This document shows, one piece after another, positions 18,485 through 26,610 of a stretch of 40,371 bases of DNA; positions within the stretch are counted from its first letter, which is position 1, and every line of letters starts with the position of its first letter. The notes beneath the pieces are model-generated. The model was not told where the DNA came from. It saw only the letters and a program-made list of their open reading frames with translations, and did not search any database. The stretch covers positions 1 to 40,371 of the forward strand of contig SHZD01000032.1 in NCBI GenBank assembly GCA_009692465.1, read 5' to 3'. Position numbers and translations under genes: made by a program. The DNA is from Myxococcales bacterium. Its GTDB lineage: Bacteria; Myxococcota_A; UBA9042.

Positions 18485-21400
18485 CTTGTCCGGTCGAACC
18501 ATGATGTCGTCGACAAAGATGCCGGCGCCGCTGTTGACACTGCAATCAAGCGAGTCAAAGTTGAAGACCAGCACCACGTTCTTGCCATTGAAGACCGTGA
18601 TGTCGAACGCCACATCGGCCCATTTCTTGTACGCCGAAATCTTGTTGACAACGTACTCTTTGGTGAGGGCACCGCCGCCAATTTCTTTAACAATGACGGT
18701 AAACTTGTCGTAACTGCCGGTCTCGGCGTCGACGAGGGACTTAAAGCGCAGCCAAGTGACGGCGCCGACAGCGGCTGAGGCTTTTACATTGAACACTGCC
18801 GTCTTAGCGGTGCCAGCCACTTTGGTTGTGCTGGCCGGGCAGGTGAAGTTATAGGCTGTCGCCACTAGCGAACTGAAGTTGAGCGAACAGTCGCCAGAAA
18901 AGAACGCCGCGCCGGCATTGGCGTCTACGCCCCAACCGATCGCATTGGCATTGGCGATAGTAAAGGCCGAGGCGTTGCCGCAAGTCACCATTTCGGCATA
19001 GGACGGCGCGGCGATCGTATCTAACGACAAGTCCTCGATGAACCACCCTTTGCCCTCATTGGCAGTGGAGTCTACGGAATCAAAACGGAAGCGCAGTTGC
19101 ACCTTTTTGCCCTTGACCCCAGTCAAGTCGACCCACGACCACCGCCAGCCCTTGCCGTGCTGCACGCTGGCATTGAGCGTGGAGGAAATGGGCATAGTCA
19201 CGAACGCATCGCCAGTGACCTGCACATAGCGAGCGTCGTACGATCCGCCGAATTCTGTGTCCACATATTCCTTGAACAGCAGCGTCACCGGTCCAGCGCC
19301 CGCATTGGTCAAGTCGATCACCGGCGCCATGGCGTTTGCTTGAGTCAGACCACTGAAATTAATGCCGTTATTCATGTTGAGCGAAATCTTGCTGGCCACC
19401 GTCGTATTGACCGTCGTCACGTCGGGCGTGCTGTCAATGGCAAAGCCGGTGCCAGAGGTGTTGGGCGCGCTGAATTGCCAGCCGAAGCTGTTGTTTTCAA
19501 AAGGCTCCGTCCACCAAGAACTCGGGGTAATGGCGACAATGGGGCCGCCATACACGGTGATTTGGTCGACGAATGCGCCGACGCCGGCGTTGCCGATGCC
19601 ATCGAGGGTGTCAAAGTGGAAACGAATCTGGAATTTTTTGCCAATCATGGAGGTCAAGTCCATGGCATTCAGGGTCCACGCCTTAACGCTGGGCAGCTGT
19701 TGCGAAATTTTGGTGACAAAGCCGTCGCTGCTCAGTTCAACCCAACAGCGGTCCATGGTCGGCTCCTGAACGTCGAGCCACGAGTAGAACGCCAACGTCA
19801 TCTTGGCCCCAGTGTAAGCGCTGGCATTGACAAAGAACTTGCCGAGGCCGTCCGCGATGATGTGCGTACCGTCGGCGTAACCGGTGCCGTTGTTCACATT
19901 GAGGGAGGCGGCGCCGGTCAGCTTGCCCGGAGCGGCCGGGCTGGCGTCGGTCCCCCACTTGACGCCAGCGCTGCCGCCGACGTTGACCCAGGCGGCATCG
20001 CCGAAGTCGATATTGAAATTGGCCGGCAATGGATACACCGGGCACACCACAATGTCGGTGGTCAGCACAACTTTGCAGGCGGCGGTCGTTGCATCACACG
20101 AATCGATGGTGCACGGATTGCCGTCGTCGCATTTCTTAACCGGGCCAGCGGCGCACTTGCTGTCCTTGCACACGTCGGGCCCGGTGCACTTGGCGCCATC
20201 GTCGCAGGCGGCGGCATTGGCCAGGCTGGCGCACTTCTTGTTGGCATCGTCGCAGCTGTCGTTGGTGCACAGGTTGGCGTCGTCGCAATTGCGCGCCTTG
20301 GCGACCTCGCATTTGCCTAGGTTGCAGGCGTCCGTTTCGCTGCAGAATTTGCCGTCGTCGCACACCGCCGTATTGTTCACGACCTTGCAACCAGCGATTT
20401 TATCGCAGGAATCGGTAGTGCACACATTGTTGTCATTGCAGTTCAGGTCTGCCGCGCCCTTGCAGGCGCCGACGCCATTGCAGGTGTCGTTGAGCGTACA
20501 GGCGTCGCCGTCGGCACAGGGATTGGTGTTGTTGGCGGTGCTGCACACGTTGTCCTTGCAGCTGTCCGTGGTGCACGGGTTGTTGTCGTCGCAGTTCTTG
20601 CCGATGCCCGCGCATTTGCCTGCGGAGTCACACTTGTCGGTATTGGTGCAGGTATTGCCGTCATCACAGACGCCGCCGGCTGCCGCCGGTTTGTAGGCAC
20701 AGCCAGTCTTGTCGTCGCAAGTATCGATGGTGCAAACATTTTTGTCGTCGCAATTCAGCGTCGGCTTGCCCTTGCAGGCGCCGACGGCGCAGGCGTCGCT
20801 GGTGGTGCACACATTATTGTCGGTGCACCCGGCGGTGTTGTTGACGGCCACACAGCCCTTGGTCTTGTCGCACGAATCATCGGTGCACAGGTTGTTGTCG
20901 TCGCACACTTTTGGTTTGGTGCCGGCGCAGGTGCCCGCGGTGCAAATATCGGTTTCGGTGCACGGGTTCTTGTCGTCGCAGTTGGCGGCTACGTTCTCAT
21001 GCACACAACCCGCACCGGCGTCGCAACTGTCTTTGGTGCATACGGTGCCGTCTTCGCATTTATCCACAATTGCGCTGGGTTGGCAGAGTTTGTCTTTGCA
21101 CAAATCGCCGACCGTACATTTACTGCCGTCTTCGCATTTGGCGGTGTTGGCGTTATTCGTACAGCCCTTGGCGACATCGCAGACGTCGTCCGTGCACGGG
21201 TTGCCGTCGTCGCAGTTGATACTGACGCCGCCGCACTTGCCGGCCTTGCATGCGTCTTTTTGGCTGCAGACGGTGCCATCGTCGCACAGAGTGTCGTCGG
21301 CCAGCGCTGCGCTGGCGCATTTGCCGGTGGCGTCGTCGCAAGCGTCCAAAGTGCACTGATTGCCGTCGTCACACGGGATGGGCGTGCCTACGCACACGCC

Positions 21401-22834
21401 ACCTTGACAGCCGTCTTTGCTGGTACACGCGGAGTCATCGGAGCAAGTAGTTGTATTGTTAGTAAATTTGCAAATTCCGGTTGCTTTGTCACATAGGTCA
21501 TCGGTGCAGTCGTTCTTGTCGTCGCACTTGATCGCCTCGCCGCCGCCGCACTGCTTGTCCTTGCACACGTCCTTTTGCGAACACGGATTGCCGTCGTCGC
21601 AGGGGTCGGCGTTGGCGACCGCACTGCACACATTGTTGGCACATTCCTCGTTGGTGCACGGGTTGCCATCTTCGGCGCACACCTTTCCGATGCCTTTGCA
21701 GGTACCCGCGCTGCACTTGTCGCTGATGGAGCAACTATTGTCATCGTCGCAAGCAGCGGTGTTGTCATTGGTGGCGGTGCAGCCGGCCGCGATGTCGCAA
21801 CTATCTTTGGTGCAAGCGTTTTTGTCGTCGCAGACCACCGCCTTGCCCTCACATTTGCCGGCAGCGCACGAGTCCGTGGTCGTGCAGGCGTTGCCGTCGT
21901 CGCATGTCGAAGCGTCCGGCGCTGGCGTCTGCACGCAGCCGGTCTTGGTGTCGCAAGTGTCCACTGTGCAAGCATTCTTGTCATCGCACACCGTGGGTGT
22001 GCCGGCCGCACACAACCCAGCAGCGCACAGATCGCCTTTGGTGCAGGCGGAGCCGTCTTCGCAGGCGGCGATGCTATTGGTGTGGGTGCAGCCCTTGGTG
22101 CCCTTGACGACCTCGGTGATGCCGCAGCCGTCGTCGGTGCAGGGGTTGCCATCGTCGCACTTGTCCGTAGCCCCGGGCACACATTTGCCGTCTTTACAGG
22201 CATCGGCCAGCGTACAAATGTCATTGTCGGAGCACTGAACCGTGTTGACGGCATTGACGCAGCCTTTGGTCGCCTCGCAACTGTCGTCGGTGCATTCGTT
22301 CTTGTCTTTGCAGTCTTTGGTGGCTCCAGTGCATTTGCCAGCGACGCACTCGTCTTTCTCGGTGCAGGCGTTGCTGTCATCGCAACTGGAGGCGTCCGCG
22401 GCGGGTTTTTCTGCGCACTTGCCAGTGGCCACGTTGCAAGTCGAGACGGTGCAGGCGGCAGCGGGAGCTGGACAATCCTTGTCTTCTTTGCAGCCGGACT
22501 GAACATCGGGCGTAACCGCGGTGTCGCCCGTGGTTGGCGTGTCGCCCGTGGTTAGCGTGTCGCTCGGGGCTACGGCGTCGCTGTCATCTTGCGGCGTGCT
22601 GTCACCTGTGGATGCAGCGTCTGTTCCAGTGACGGCGGTATCGACGCCGACCGTGTCAGCCGGTGAAGCCCCATCGGCAACATTGACATCGGTTGCGCCC
22701 GCGCTGTCGGCCGCAGCGGCGGCACCCGCATCAGCCGCTTCGCCGCCGCCCACACAAGCAGCGGTAATGGCGACCAAAGCGAAAGGCAGCCCAACGCGGG
22801 TAATGCGCATGGCAAGAGCAGTCCAGAGACACAT
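18482..22834 (-). CDS. giant Cys-rich repeat lipoprotein with three MAM-like domains
   Basis: 1450 residues from ATG 22834, which has GGAG at a 7-nt spacing; frame is open to 22873. The signal region (MRITRVGLPFALVAITAAC) ends in a probable lipobox Cys. A ~90-residue Ala/Asp/Thr linker with GDTPTTGDT repeats follows. Then come roughly twenty ~43-residue Cys-rich repeats of the form CDDGNPCTDDxCD..xGC...NxxxCDDGxxCTxxDxCxxGxCxG. The C-terminal ~500 residues hold three beta-sandwich domains, each ending in a shared pattern: QIRFHFDTLDG...NAGVGAFVDQI, QLRFRFDSVDS...NEGKGWFIEDL and VLVFNFDSLDC...NSGAGIFVDDI. It is likely a surface adhesion or stalk protein. Such repeats are characteristic of myxobacterial-type secreted proteins. 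Confidence 0.85.
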   Translation of the reverse strand: MCLWTALAMRITRVGLPFALVAITAACVGGGEAADAGAAAAADSAGATDVNVADGASPADTVGVDTAVTGTDAASTGDSTPQDDSDAVAPSDTLTTGDTPTTGDTAVTPDVQSGCKEDKDCPAPAAACTVSTCNVATGKCAEKPAADASSCDDSNACTEKDECVAGKCTGATKDCKDKNECTDDSCEATKGCVNAVNTVQCSDNDICTLADACKDGKCVPGATDKCDDGNPCTDDGCGITEVVKGTKGCTHTNSIAACEDGSACTKGDLCAAGLCAAGTPTVCDDKNACTVDTCDTKTGCVQTPAPDASTCDDGNACTTTDSCAAGKCEGKAVVCDDKNACTKDSCDIAAGCTATNDNTAACDDDNSCSISDKCSAGTCKGIGKVCAEDGNPCTNEECANNVCSAVANADPCDDGNPCSQKDVCKDKQCGGGEAIKCDDKNDCTDDLCDKATGICKFTNNTTTCSDDSACTSKDGCQGGVCVGTPIPCDDGNQCTLDACDDATGKCASAALADDTLCDDGTVCSQKDACKAGKCGGVSINCDDGNPCTDDVCDVAKGCTNNANTAKCEDGSKCTVGDLCKDKLCQPSAIVDKCEDGTVCTKDSCDAGAGCVHENVAANCDDKNPCTETDICTAGTCAGTKPKVCDDNNLCTDDSCDKTKGCVAVNNTAGCTDNNVCTTSDACAVGACKGKPTLNCDDKNVCTIDTCDDKTGCAYKPAAAGGVCDDGNTCTNTDKCDSAGKCAGIGKNCDDNNPCTTDSCKDNVCSTANNTNPCADGDACTLNDTCNGVGACKGAADLNCNDNNVCTTDSCDKIAGCKVVNNTAVCDDGKFCSETDACNLGKCEVAKARNCDDANLCTNDSCDDANKKCASLANAAACDDGAKCTGPDVCKDSKCAAGPVKKCDDGNPCTIDSCDATTAACKVVLTTDIVVCPVYPLPANFNIDFGDAAWVNVGGSAGVKWGTDASPAAPGKLTGAASLNVNNGTGYADGTHIIADGLGKFFVNASAYTGAKMTLAFYSWLDVQEPTMDRCWVELSSDGFVTKISQQLPSVKAWTLNAMDLTSMIGKKFQIRFHFDTLDGIGNAGVGAFVDQITVYGGPIVAITPSSWWTEPFENNSFGWQFSAPNTSGTGFAIDSTPDVTTVNTTVASKISLNMNNGINFSGLTQANAMAPVIDLTNAGAGPVTLLFKEYVDTEFGGSYDARYVQVTGDAFVTMPISSTLNASVQHGKGWRWSWVDLTGVKGKKVQLRFRFDSVDSTANEGKGWFIEDLSLDTIAAPSYAEMVTCGNASAFTIANANAIGWGVDANAGAAFFSGDCSLNFSSLVATAYNFTCPASTTKVAGTAKTAVFNVKASAAVGAVTWLRFKSLVDAETGSYDKFTVIVKEIGGGALTKEYVVNKISAYKKWADVAFDITVFNGKNVVLVFNFDSLDCSVNSGAGIFVDDIMVRPDK

Positions 22835-23003
22835 AGTTTGACTCCAAGGAAATTCTGCGCGACTTGTCAGCAAGTTTGCGAATCTATTTGCGCTTCGCCA
22901 CTGGTGCCGGAACCAACCCGAGCGCTTATTGTACGACCGGCGCGCTGCGGGTCAAGCAATGACGCATTGCGTTATTTGCCTGCAAGCCGATAAGCCGCCA
23001 AAG

Positions 23004-23202
23004 CCGCACAATCTCGGCTGTGCCTGAGTTCCCGCCCGAAAGTTTCCGCGGCCCCCGATTTGGGATGCCAGTGCACGGTCGCTCGCTGGCGCTCGACAAG
23101 GCGCAAGGAGCTGAACGATTGAGCCGTACTTGCGCACGGCGATGGAGAGAAGCGACGCAGGAAAGCAGAGATGCGCCCAAAGCGGGGGATCGCGGTGTGC
23201 GG
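23004..23202 (+). ncRNA. ssrS: candidate 6S-like RNA
   Basis: A 199-nt span closed by CCGCACA (23004-23010) with TGTGCGG (23196-23202). A second layer pairs TCCCGC (near 23030) with GCGGGGGA (near 23182). The interior is rod-like and contains CCTGAG followed by TCCGCGG, elements that also occur in this order in Escherichia coli 6S RNA. It lies about 110 bp before zapA, which is followed by 5-formyl-THF cyclo-ligase, and zapA-6S RNA-ygfA is the classic 6S neighbourhood. A further hairpin at 23234-23275 could end it. Length, fold and synteny fit; primary sequence similarity is weak, so this is a candidate only. Confidence 0.42.
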
Positions 23203-23311
23203 GGTCGTTGCCACCTCGATAGGGTTGGCGTAGGCTTGGCCCCACCGCAGTTGGCGTTCGGGCCACCAGCCAAGCGACAGGCCGGCCAACCAGCAGACGA
23301 CAGGAGGCCTT

Positions 23312-24070
23312 GTGGCGCGGACCGTGCGAATTTCAGTGCTCGGCACCGACATGCGCCTGCAGACGGACGACAGCGATGAGTTTGTGCAGCGCGTCGCCAC
23401 TGCCGTCAACGAGCGAGCAGCGCTCATCAAGCAGCGCGGGTTGCCGCCTCCACAATTGGCCTTGTTTGCTGCTTTGCAGCTTGCGGAAGAGCTCGAGCGA
23501 CTGCGCGACGCCCAGACCGAAGTGAAGGCCGCCGAGGCCCAGTTGCGCGATAGCCAGGCCCAACTGCACGATACCCTGTCCCAGCTGCGCGATACCTTGT
23601 CCCAGCTGCACGATACCCACACCCAGCTAGGCAATGCCCACACCCAGCTAGGCAATGCCCACACCCAGCTTCAAGTTGAGAATTCCCAGTTTCGCGACGC
23701 AAATACCGAGTTGGGTGATACCAATACTGAGCTGCGCGATGCCATCTCTGAGCTGAGCGGCGCTATCACAGAGCTTCGCGCTGGCAATACTGAGCTTCAA
23801 GATGAGAATTCCCAGCATCGCGCTGCCAATACCCAGATTCAAGACGTGAATTCTCAGCTTCGCGCCGCCAATACTGAGCTCGACGGTGGTGCGACTCAGT
23901 TGCGCGGCGCCAACTCCAAGCTGGTCGATTCCCACCGTCAGTTTCGTGCGCAAACAGCGGCGCAAGTTCGCCACTTCGCAGATGAAATGCTGGTGCAAGT
24001 CCGAGCCATTTCGACGTCTGCCAGCAGGCCCGACAACCACTGCCAGCCGCGCGAACGAGACACGCCATGA
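23312..24070 (+). CDS. zapA: ZapA-like cell division protein with expanded coiled coil
   Basis: 252 residues, GTG start with AGGAGG 5 nt upstream. Residues 1-70 match the ZapA head (VRISVLGTDMRLQTDD, VATAVNERAALIKQRG, LFAALQLAEELERL), which binds FtsZ and stabilises the Z-ring. Normal ZapA is ~100 residues with a short coiled coil. Here residues ~70-215 are about twenty heptads of the form xQLxxxx, encoded by imperfect 21-bp repeats (for example two near-identical THTQLGNAH units at 23614-23670). The last heptads drift to TELRxAN. The stop overlaps the next start as ATGA, indicating coupling. Confidence 0.8.
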   Translation: MARTVRISVLGTDMRLQTDDSDEFVQRVATAVNERAALIKQRGLPPPQLALFAALQLAEELERLRDAQTEVKAAEAQLRDSQAQLHDTLSQLRDTLSQLHDTHTQLGNAHTQLGNAHTQLQVENSQFRDANTELGDTNTELRDAISELSGAITELRAGNTELQDENSQHRAANTQIQDVNSQLRAANTELDGGATQLRGANSKLVDSHRQFRAQTAAQVRHFADEMLVQVRAISTSASRPDNHCQPRERDTP

Positions 24071-24693
24071 GCACCGCGACCTCCCCAGTGGCGACTTTGG
24101 CCGCCGCAACGTTGCCTGCGGTAGTGCCGATCGATAAGGCAGGTTGGCGGGCAGCCGCGGATTCGGTGGGGCGCAACCGCTCACCGCTCCTGCGAAAACG
24201 CCACGCGACGGTATTAGCTGTGCATGTTTGTTCGCTGGCGCAGGCCCTTGGCGCCCGCCTAGTCGGCTTATACAGCCCGATTGGCGCTGAGGCGGACACC
24301 CGCGATCTCGCCAATGCCCTGCTGGTTGCCGGCTATCAGTTGGCCTATCCGCGCTTGCTCCCCGATGGCTCTGCGCTGCAGATGGTGCCGTGCGCCGGGC
24401 CGAGCGCGTTGGTCCGGCGACCGCGAGCGCGCCTGTTGGAGCCGTCAGGGATGGCCTGCGATCCCGCCGATTTGGATTTGATCGTGGTGCCGACGGTGGC
24501 GCTGAGTACGGATGGCACGCGCTTAGGTCGCGGCGGTGGCCACTACGACCGCTATTTGCCCAAGATGCGCGCCGAAACGGGCACAGTCGCCGCCGTGGCC
24601 GCTGGCTGTGTGTGGCCTTGGCAACCTCAGTTAGCCCACGATGTCCGCCTGCGCTGGGCGTGTACCGAAAACGGCTTGTTTGTGATCGGTTAA
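24067..24693 (+). CDS. ygfA: 5-formyltetrahydrofolate cyclo-ligase
   Basis: ATP-dependent conversion of 5-formyl-THF to 5,10-methenyl-THF. The family signature GTRLGRGGGHYDRYLPK is intact near residues 155-170. YSPIGAEADTRDLANAL and AYPRL mark the Rossmann-like core. 208 residues, normal length, with ~25 extra Ala/Val-rich residues at the start. ATG 24067 overlaps the zapA stop by 4 bp. The zapA-ygfA pairing is conserved in proteobacteria. Confidence 0.93.
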   Translation: MSTATSPVATLAAATLPAVVPIDKAGWRAAADSVGRNRSPLLRKRHATVLAVHVCSLAQALGARLVGLYSPIGAEADTRDLANALLVAGYQLAYPRLLPDGSALQMVPCAGPSALVRRPRARLLEPSGMACDPADLDLIVVPTVALSTDGTRLGRGGGHYDRYLPKMRAETGTVAAVAAGCVWPWQPQLAHDVRLRWACTENGLFVIG

Positions 24694-24700
24694 GACGGCT

Positions 24701-25591
24701 GTGCGACTGATACCATTGGCAATCTGCGGCGTTGTGGTCGGTTTGTGCGCGTGTGCGGCACCGGTTGCCGTGCAGCCGACGCTCACGGTTGCCGACGCCG
24801 TTGGCGACCAAACAGGCGGGCAGTTTGGTGATGGCTCCGCGGCGACCGGTGCGGATCAAATGGCAGCGGCCGCAACCGACGCCAAGGCGCAGGTCGGCGA
24901 TGTCAAGGCCGACAGCAAAGCCGACGGTGGTAGCACCGGCAAAACCGATTCGGCCGTTGCCGATAGCGAATTCGACAACGGCATTACCGCACCCAAGGTC
25001 ATTTGCGGCGACTCCTTTTGCGCGCAGGGCCAAGAGACCTGCGACTCGTGCGAATCGGATTGCGGCCCATGCAAACCCGTGTGCGGCGACGGCAAATGTG
25101 GCACCGGCGAGTCGTGCAGCACCTGTGCCAAAGACTGCGGCGGCTGCGCCGGCGAATGCGGCAACGGCTACTGCGACCCGACTGAAAACTGCGCAACCTG
25201 CTCAGGGGATTGTGGAACCTGCGCACCTGGCTGCGGCAACGCCACCTGTGACAAGGCCACCGAAACCTGTGACGACTGTCCGATCGACTGCGGCAAGTGC
25301 AGCAACGAACCGTGCGACCCCTATACGTCTAAAGGTTGCAAAGACTTTGAACAGTGCTTTCCCTATAGTGGCGGCGACTTGGTGTGCATTGGCGCTGGCA
25401 AGCTGGCCAAAGGCCAAAAATGCCTGCCGCTGGTCGACTGTCAGAAGGGCTTGATTTGCATTAATTCCACCTGCTCCACCATTTGTGACGCCAGCGGCAA
25501 ACAACCGCAGTACGGTTGCCCCAGCGGCAAGCAATGCGTGCAAGTCGGCGCCAAGGGCCAGTTGAGTGCCGGCGTCGGTGCTTGCCTGTGA
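24701..25591 (+). CDS. Cys-rich repeat lipoprotein
   Basis: 296 residues, GTG start 8 bp after the previous stop. Signal peptide MRLIPLAICGVVVGLCACAA carries a plausible lipobox Cys (GLCAC). An Ala/Asp/Lys linker (~20-95) precedes four repeats of CGDGxCxxxExCxxCxxDCGxC (CGDSFCAQGQETCDSCESDC, then CGDGKCGTGESCSTCAKDC, CGNGYCDPTENCATCSGDC, CGNATCDKATETCDDCPIDC). Another Cys-rich module follows (CDPYTSKGCKDFEQCFPY ... CPSGKQCVQVG). It is probably an exported surface protein held by disulfides. The repeats differ from those of the giant lipoprotein. Function unknown. Confidence 0.78.
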   Translation: MRLIPLAICGVVVGLCACAAPVAVQPTLTVADAVGDQTGGQFGDGSAATGADQMAAAATDAKAQVGDVKADSKADGGSTGKTDSAVADSEFDNGITAPKVICGDSFCAQGQETCDSCESDCGPCKPVCGDGKCGTGESCSTCAKDCGGCAGECGNGYCDPTENCATCSGDCGTCAPGCGNATCDKATETCDDCPIDCGKCSNEPCDPYTSKGCKDFEQCFPYSGGDLVCIGAGKLAKGQKCLPLVDCQKGLICINSTCSTICDASGKQPQYGCPSGKQCVQVGAKGQLSAGVGACL

Positions 25592-25607
25592 ACGGGCCGT
25601 CACCCTG

Positions 25608-26270
25608 ATGCTGGACATCAAGCGCCTACAACTGGGCCCCATGGCCAACTTCGTGTATTTGTTGGCTCCGGTCGATGGCGAGCGCTTGGCCGTGGTCGAC
25701 CCTGGGTGGGATGCGCAGGCGATTTTGGCCGCCGCAGCGCGATCGGAGCGGCAAATTACGGATATTATTCTCACTCATCACCACCACGATCACCGCAATG
25801 CCGTTGAAGCCCTGCTGAGCGCCGGTTCAGCGCGGGTGTGGGTCAATCGCGGCGATGCCGAGTGGCTGGGCGGCACCGGCTGGACCAGTGACTGCCAATG
25901 GCTTAGCAGCGGTGACTGCATCGAGTTGGGCGGCGCCGCCAGCGTGCAGGTCATTGGCACACCTGGCCACACGCCCGGCTCGCAATGCCTGCTGTGCACC
26001 ACGGCCCAAGGTCCGATGCTGTTGACCGGCGACACCCTGTTTATCGATGGCTGCGGTCGCTGCGATTTGCCCGGTGGCGATCCAGCGGCGCTGTACCACT
26101 CGCTGTATGGCATGCTGGGTGACATCGACGGCCGCACCCAAGTGTGCCCCGGCCATGACTACGCGCCGCTGCCCCAAGCCTCGCTGGCCGAGCAGCGCGC
26201 TACTAATCCGTATTTGCATTTTGACAGTGTTGCTGCGTTTGTCGGCTATCGGATGCGCCCGAGAGCCTAA
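25608..26270 (+). CDS. metallo-beta-lactamase-fold hydrolase, glyoxalase II-like
   Basis: 220 residues from ATG 25608 (MLDIKRLQLGPMANFVYLL). An in-frame start at 25566 would overlap the preceding gene. Metal motif THHHHDH sits near residues 56-62, then GTPGHTPGSQ, TGDTLFIDGCGRCDLPGGDP and a closing PGHDYAP, so all metal ligands are present. The GR-DLPGGDP loop is typical of the hydroxyacylglutathione hydrolase/persulfide dioxygenase/YcbL branch; the exact substrate cannot be told. It is probably cytosolic, and lies 16 bp after the Cys-rich lipoprotein gene. Confidence 0.87.
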   Translation: MLDIKRLQLGPMANFVYLLAPVDGERLAVVDPGWDAQAILAAAARSERQITDIILTHHHHDHRNAVEALLSAGSARVWVNRGDAEWLGGTGWTSDCQWLSSGDCIELGGAASVQVIGTPGHTPGSQCLLCTTAQGPMLLTGDTLFIDGCGRCDLPGGDPAALYHSLYGMLGDIDGRTQVCPGHDYAPLPQASLAEQRATNPYLHFDSVAAFVGYRMRPRA

Positions 26271-26400
26271 AGTCGTGTAATCACGCGGATCTTGGGCCTA
26301 TCGCTGCCAAGAGCGTGCGGGATTGCGGCCCAGCTGCCCAAGCAACTGGCGTTGAGTGAAGAGACTAGTGTTCGCAAGTTCGCAGTTTTTCTAGTACTTC

Positions 26401-26610
26401 CGCAGTTCTACTGGCACCGCGGCAATTCTACTGGCACCGCGGCAATTCTACTGGCACCGCGGCAATTCTACTGGCACCGCGGCAATTCTACTGGCACCGC
26501 GGCAATTCTACTGGCACTGCGGCAATTCTACTGGCACCGCGGCAATTCTACTGGCACTGCGGCAATTCTACTGGCACTGCGGCAATTCTACTGGCACTGC
26601 GGCAATTCTA
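26401..26610. repeat. 20-bp tandem repeat, ten and a half copies
   Basis: Unit GGCAATTCTACTGGCACCGC repeats with a strict 20-bp period from 26401 to 26600; the first copy is a CGCAGTTCTA variant, and CACCGC/CACTGC alternates in later copies. A half unit at 26601-26610 ends the array. Each unit junction creates CCGCGG. The period is not a multiple of 3, so coding is unlikely. The last half unit supplies the CTA that is the minus-strand TAG stop of the VWA-FHA gene. The rest of the gap 26271-26400 shows nothing recognisable. Confidence 0.96.

Noticed and set aside
19097-22555. Long plus-strand frames opposite the giant lipoprotein gene
   Set aside because: They mirror the periodic Cys-rich coding sequence on the minus strand and have no independent features.
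23004-23202. SRP RNA, tmRNA or RNase P RNA in the same interval
   Set aside because: The hallmark conserved segments of those RNAs are not present; 6S-like is the only remaining fit.
23648-25033. 461-codon minus-strand frame
   Set aside because: Antisense to zapA, the cyclo-ligase and the start of the next gene, all well supported; no family resemblance.
26401-26610. CRISPR array
   Set aside because: The 20-bp units abut without spacers and no cas gene is present; the same applies to the 33-bp array at 4789-4953.
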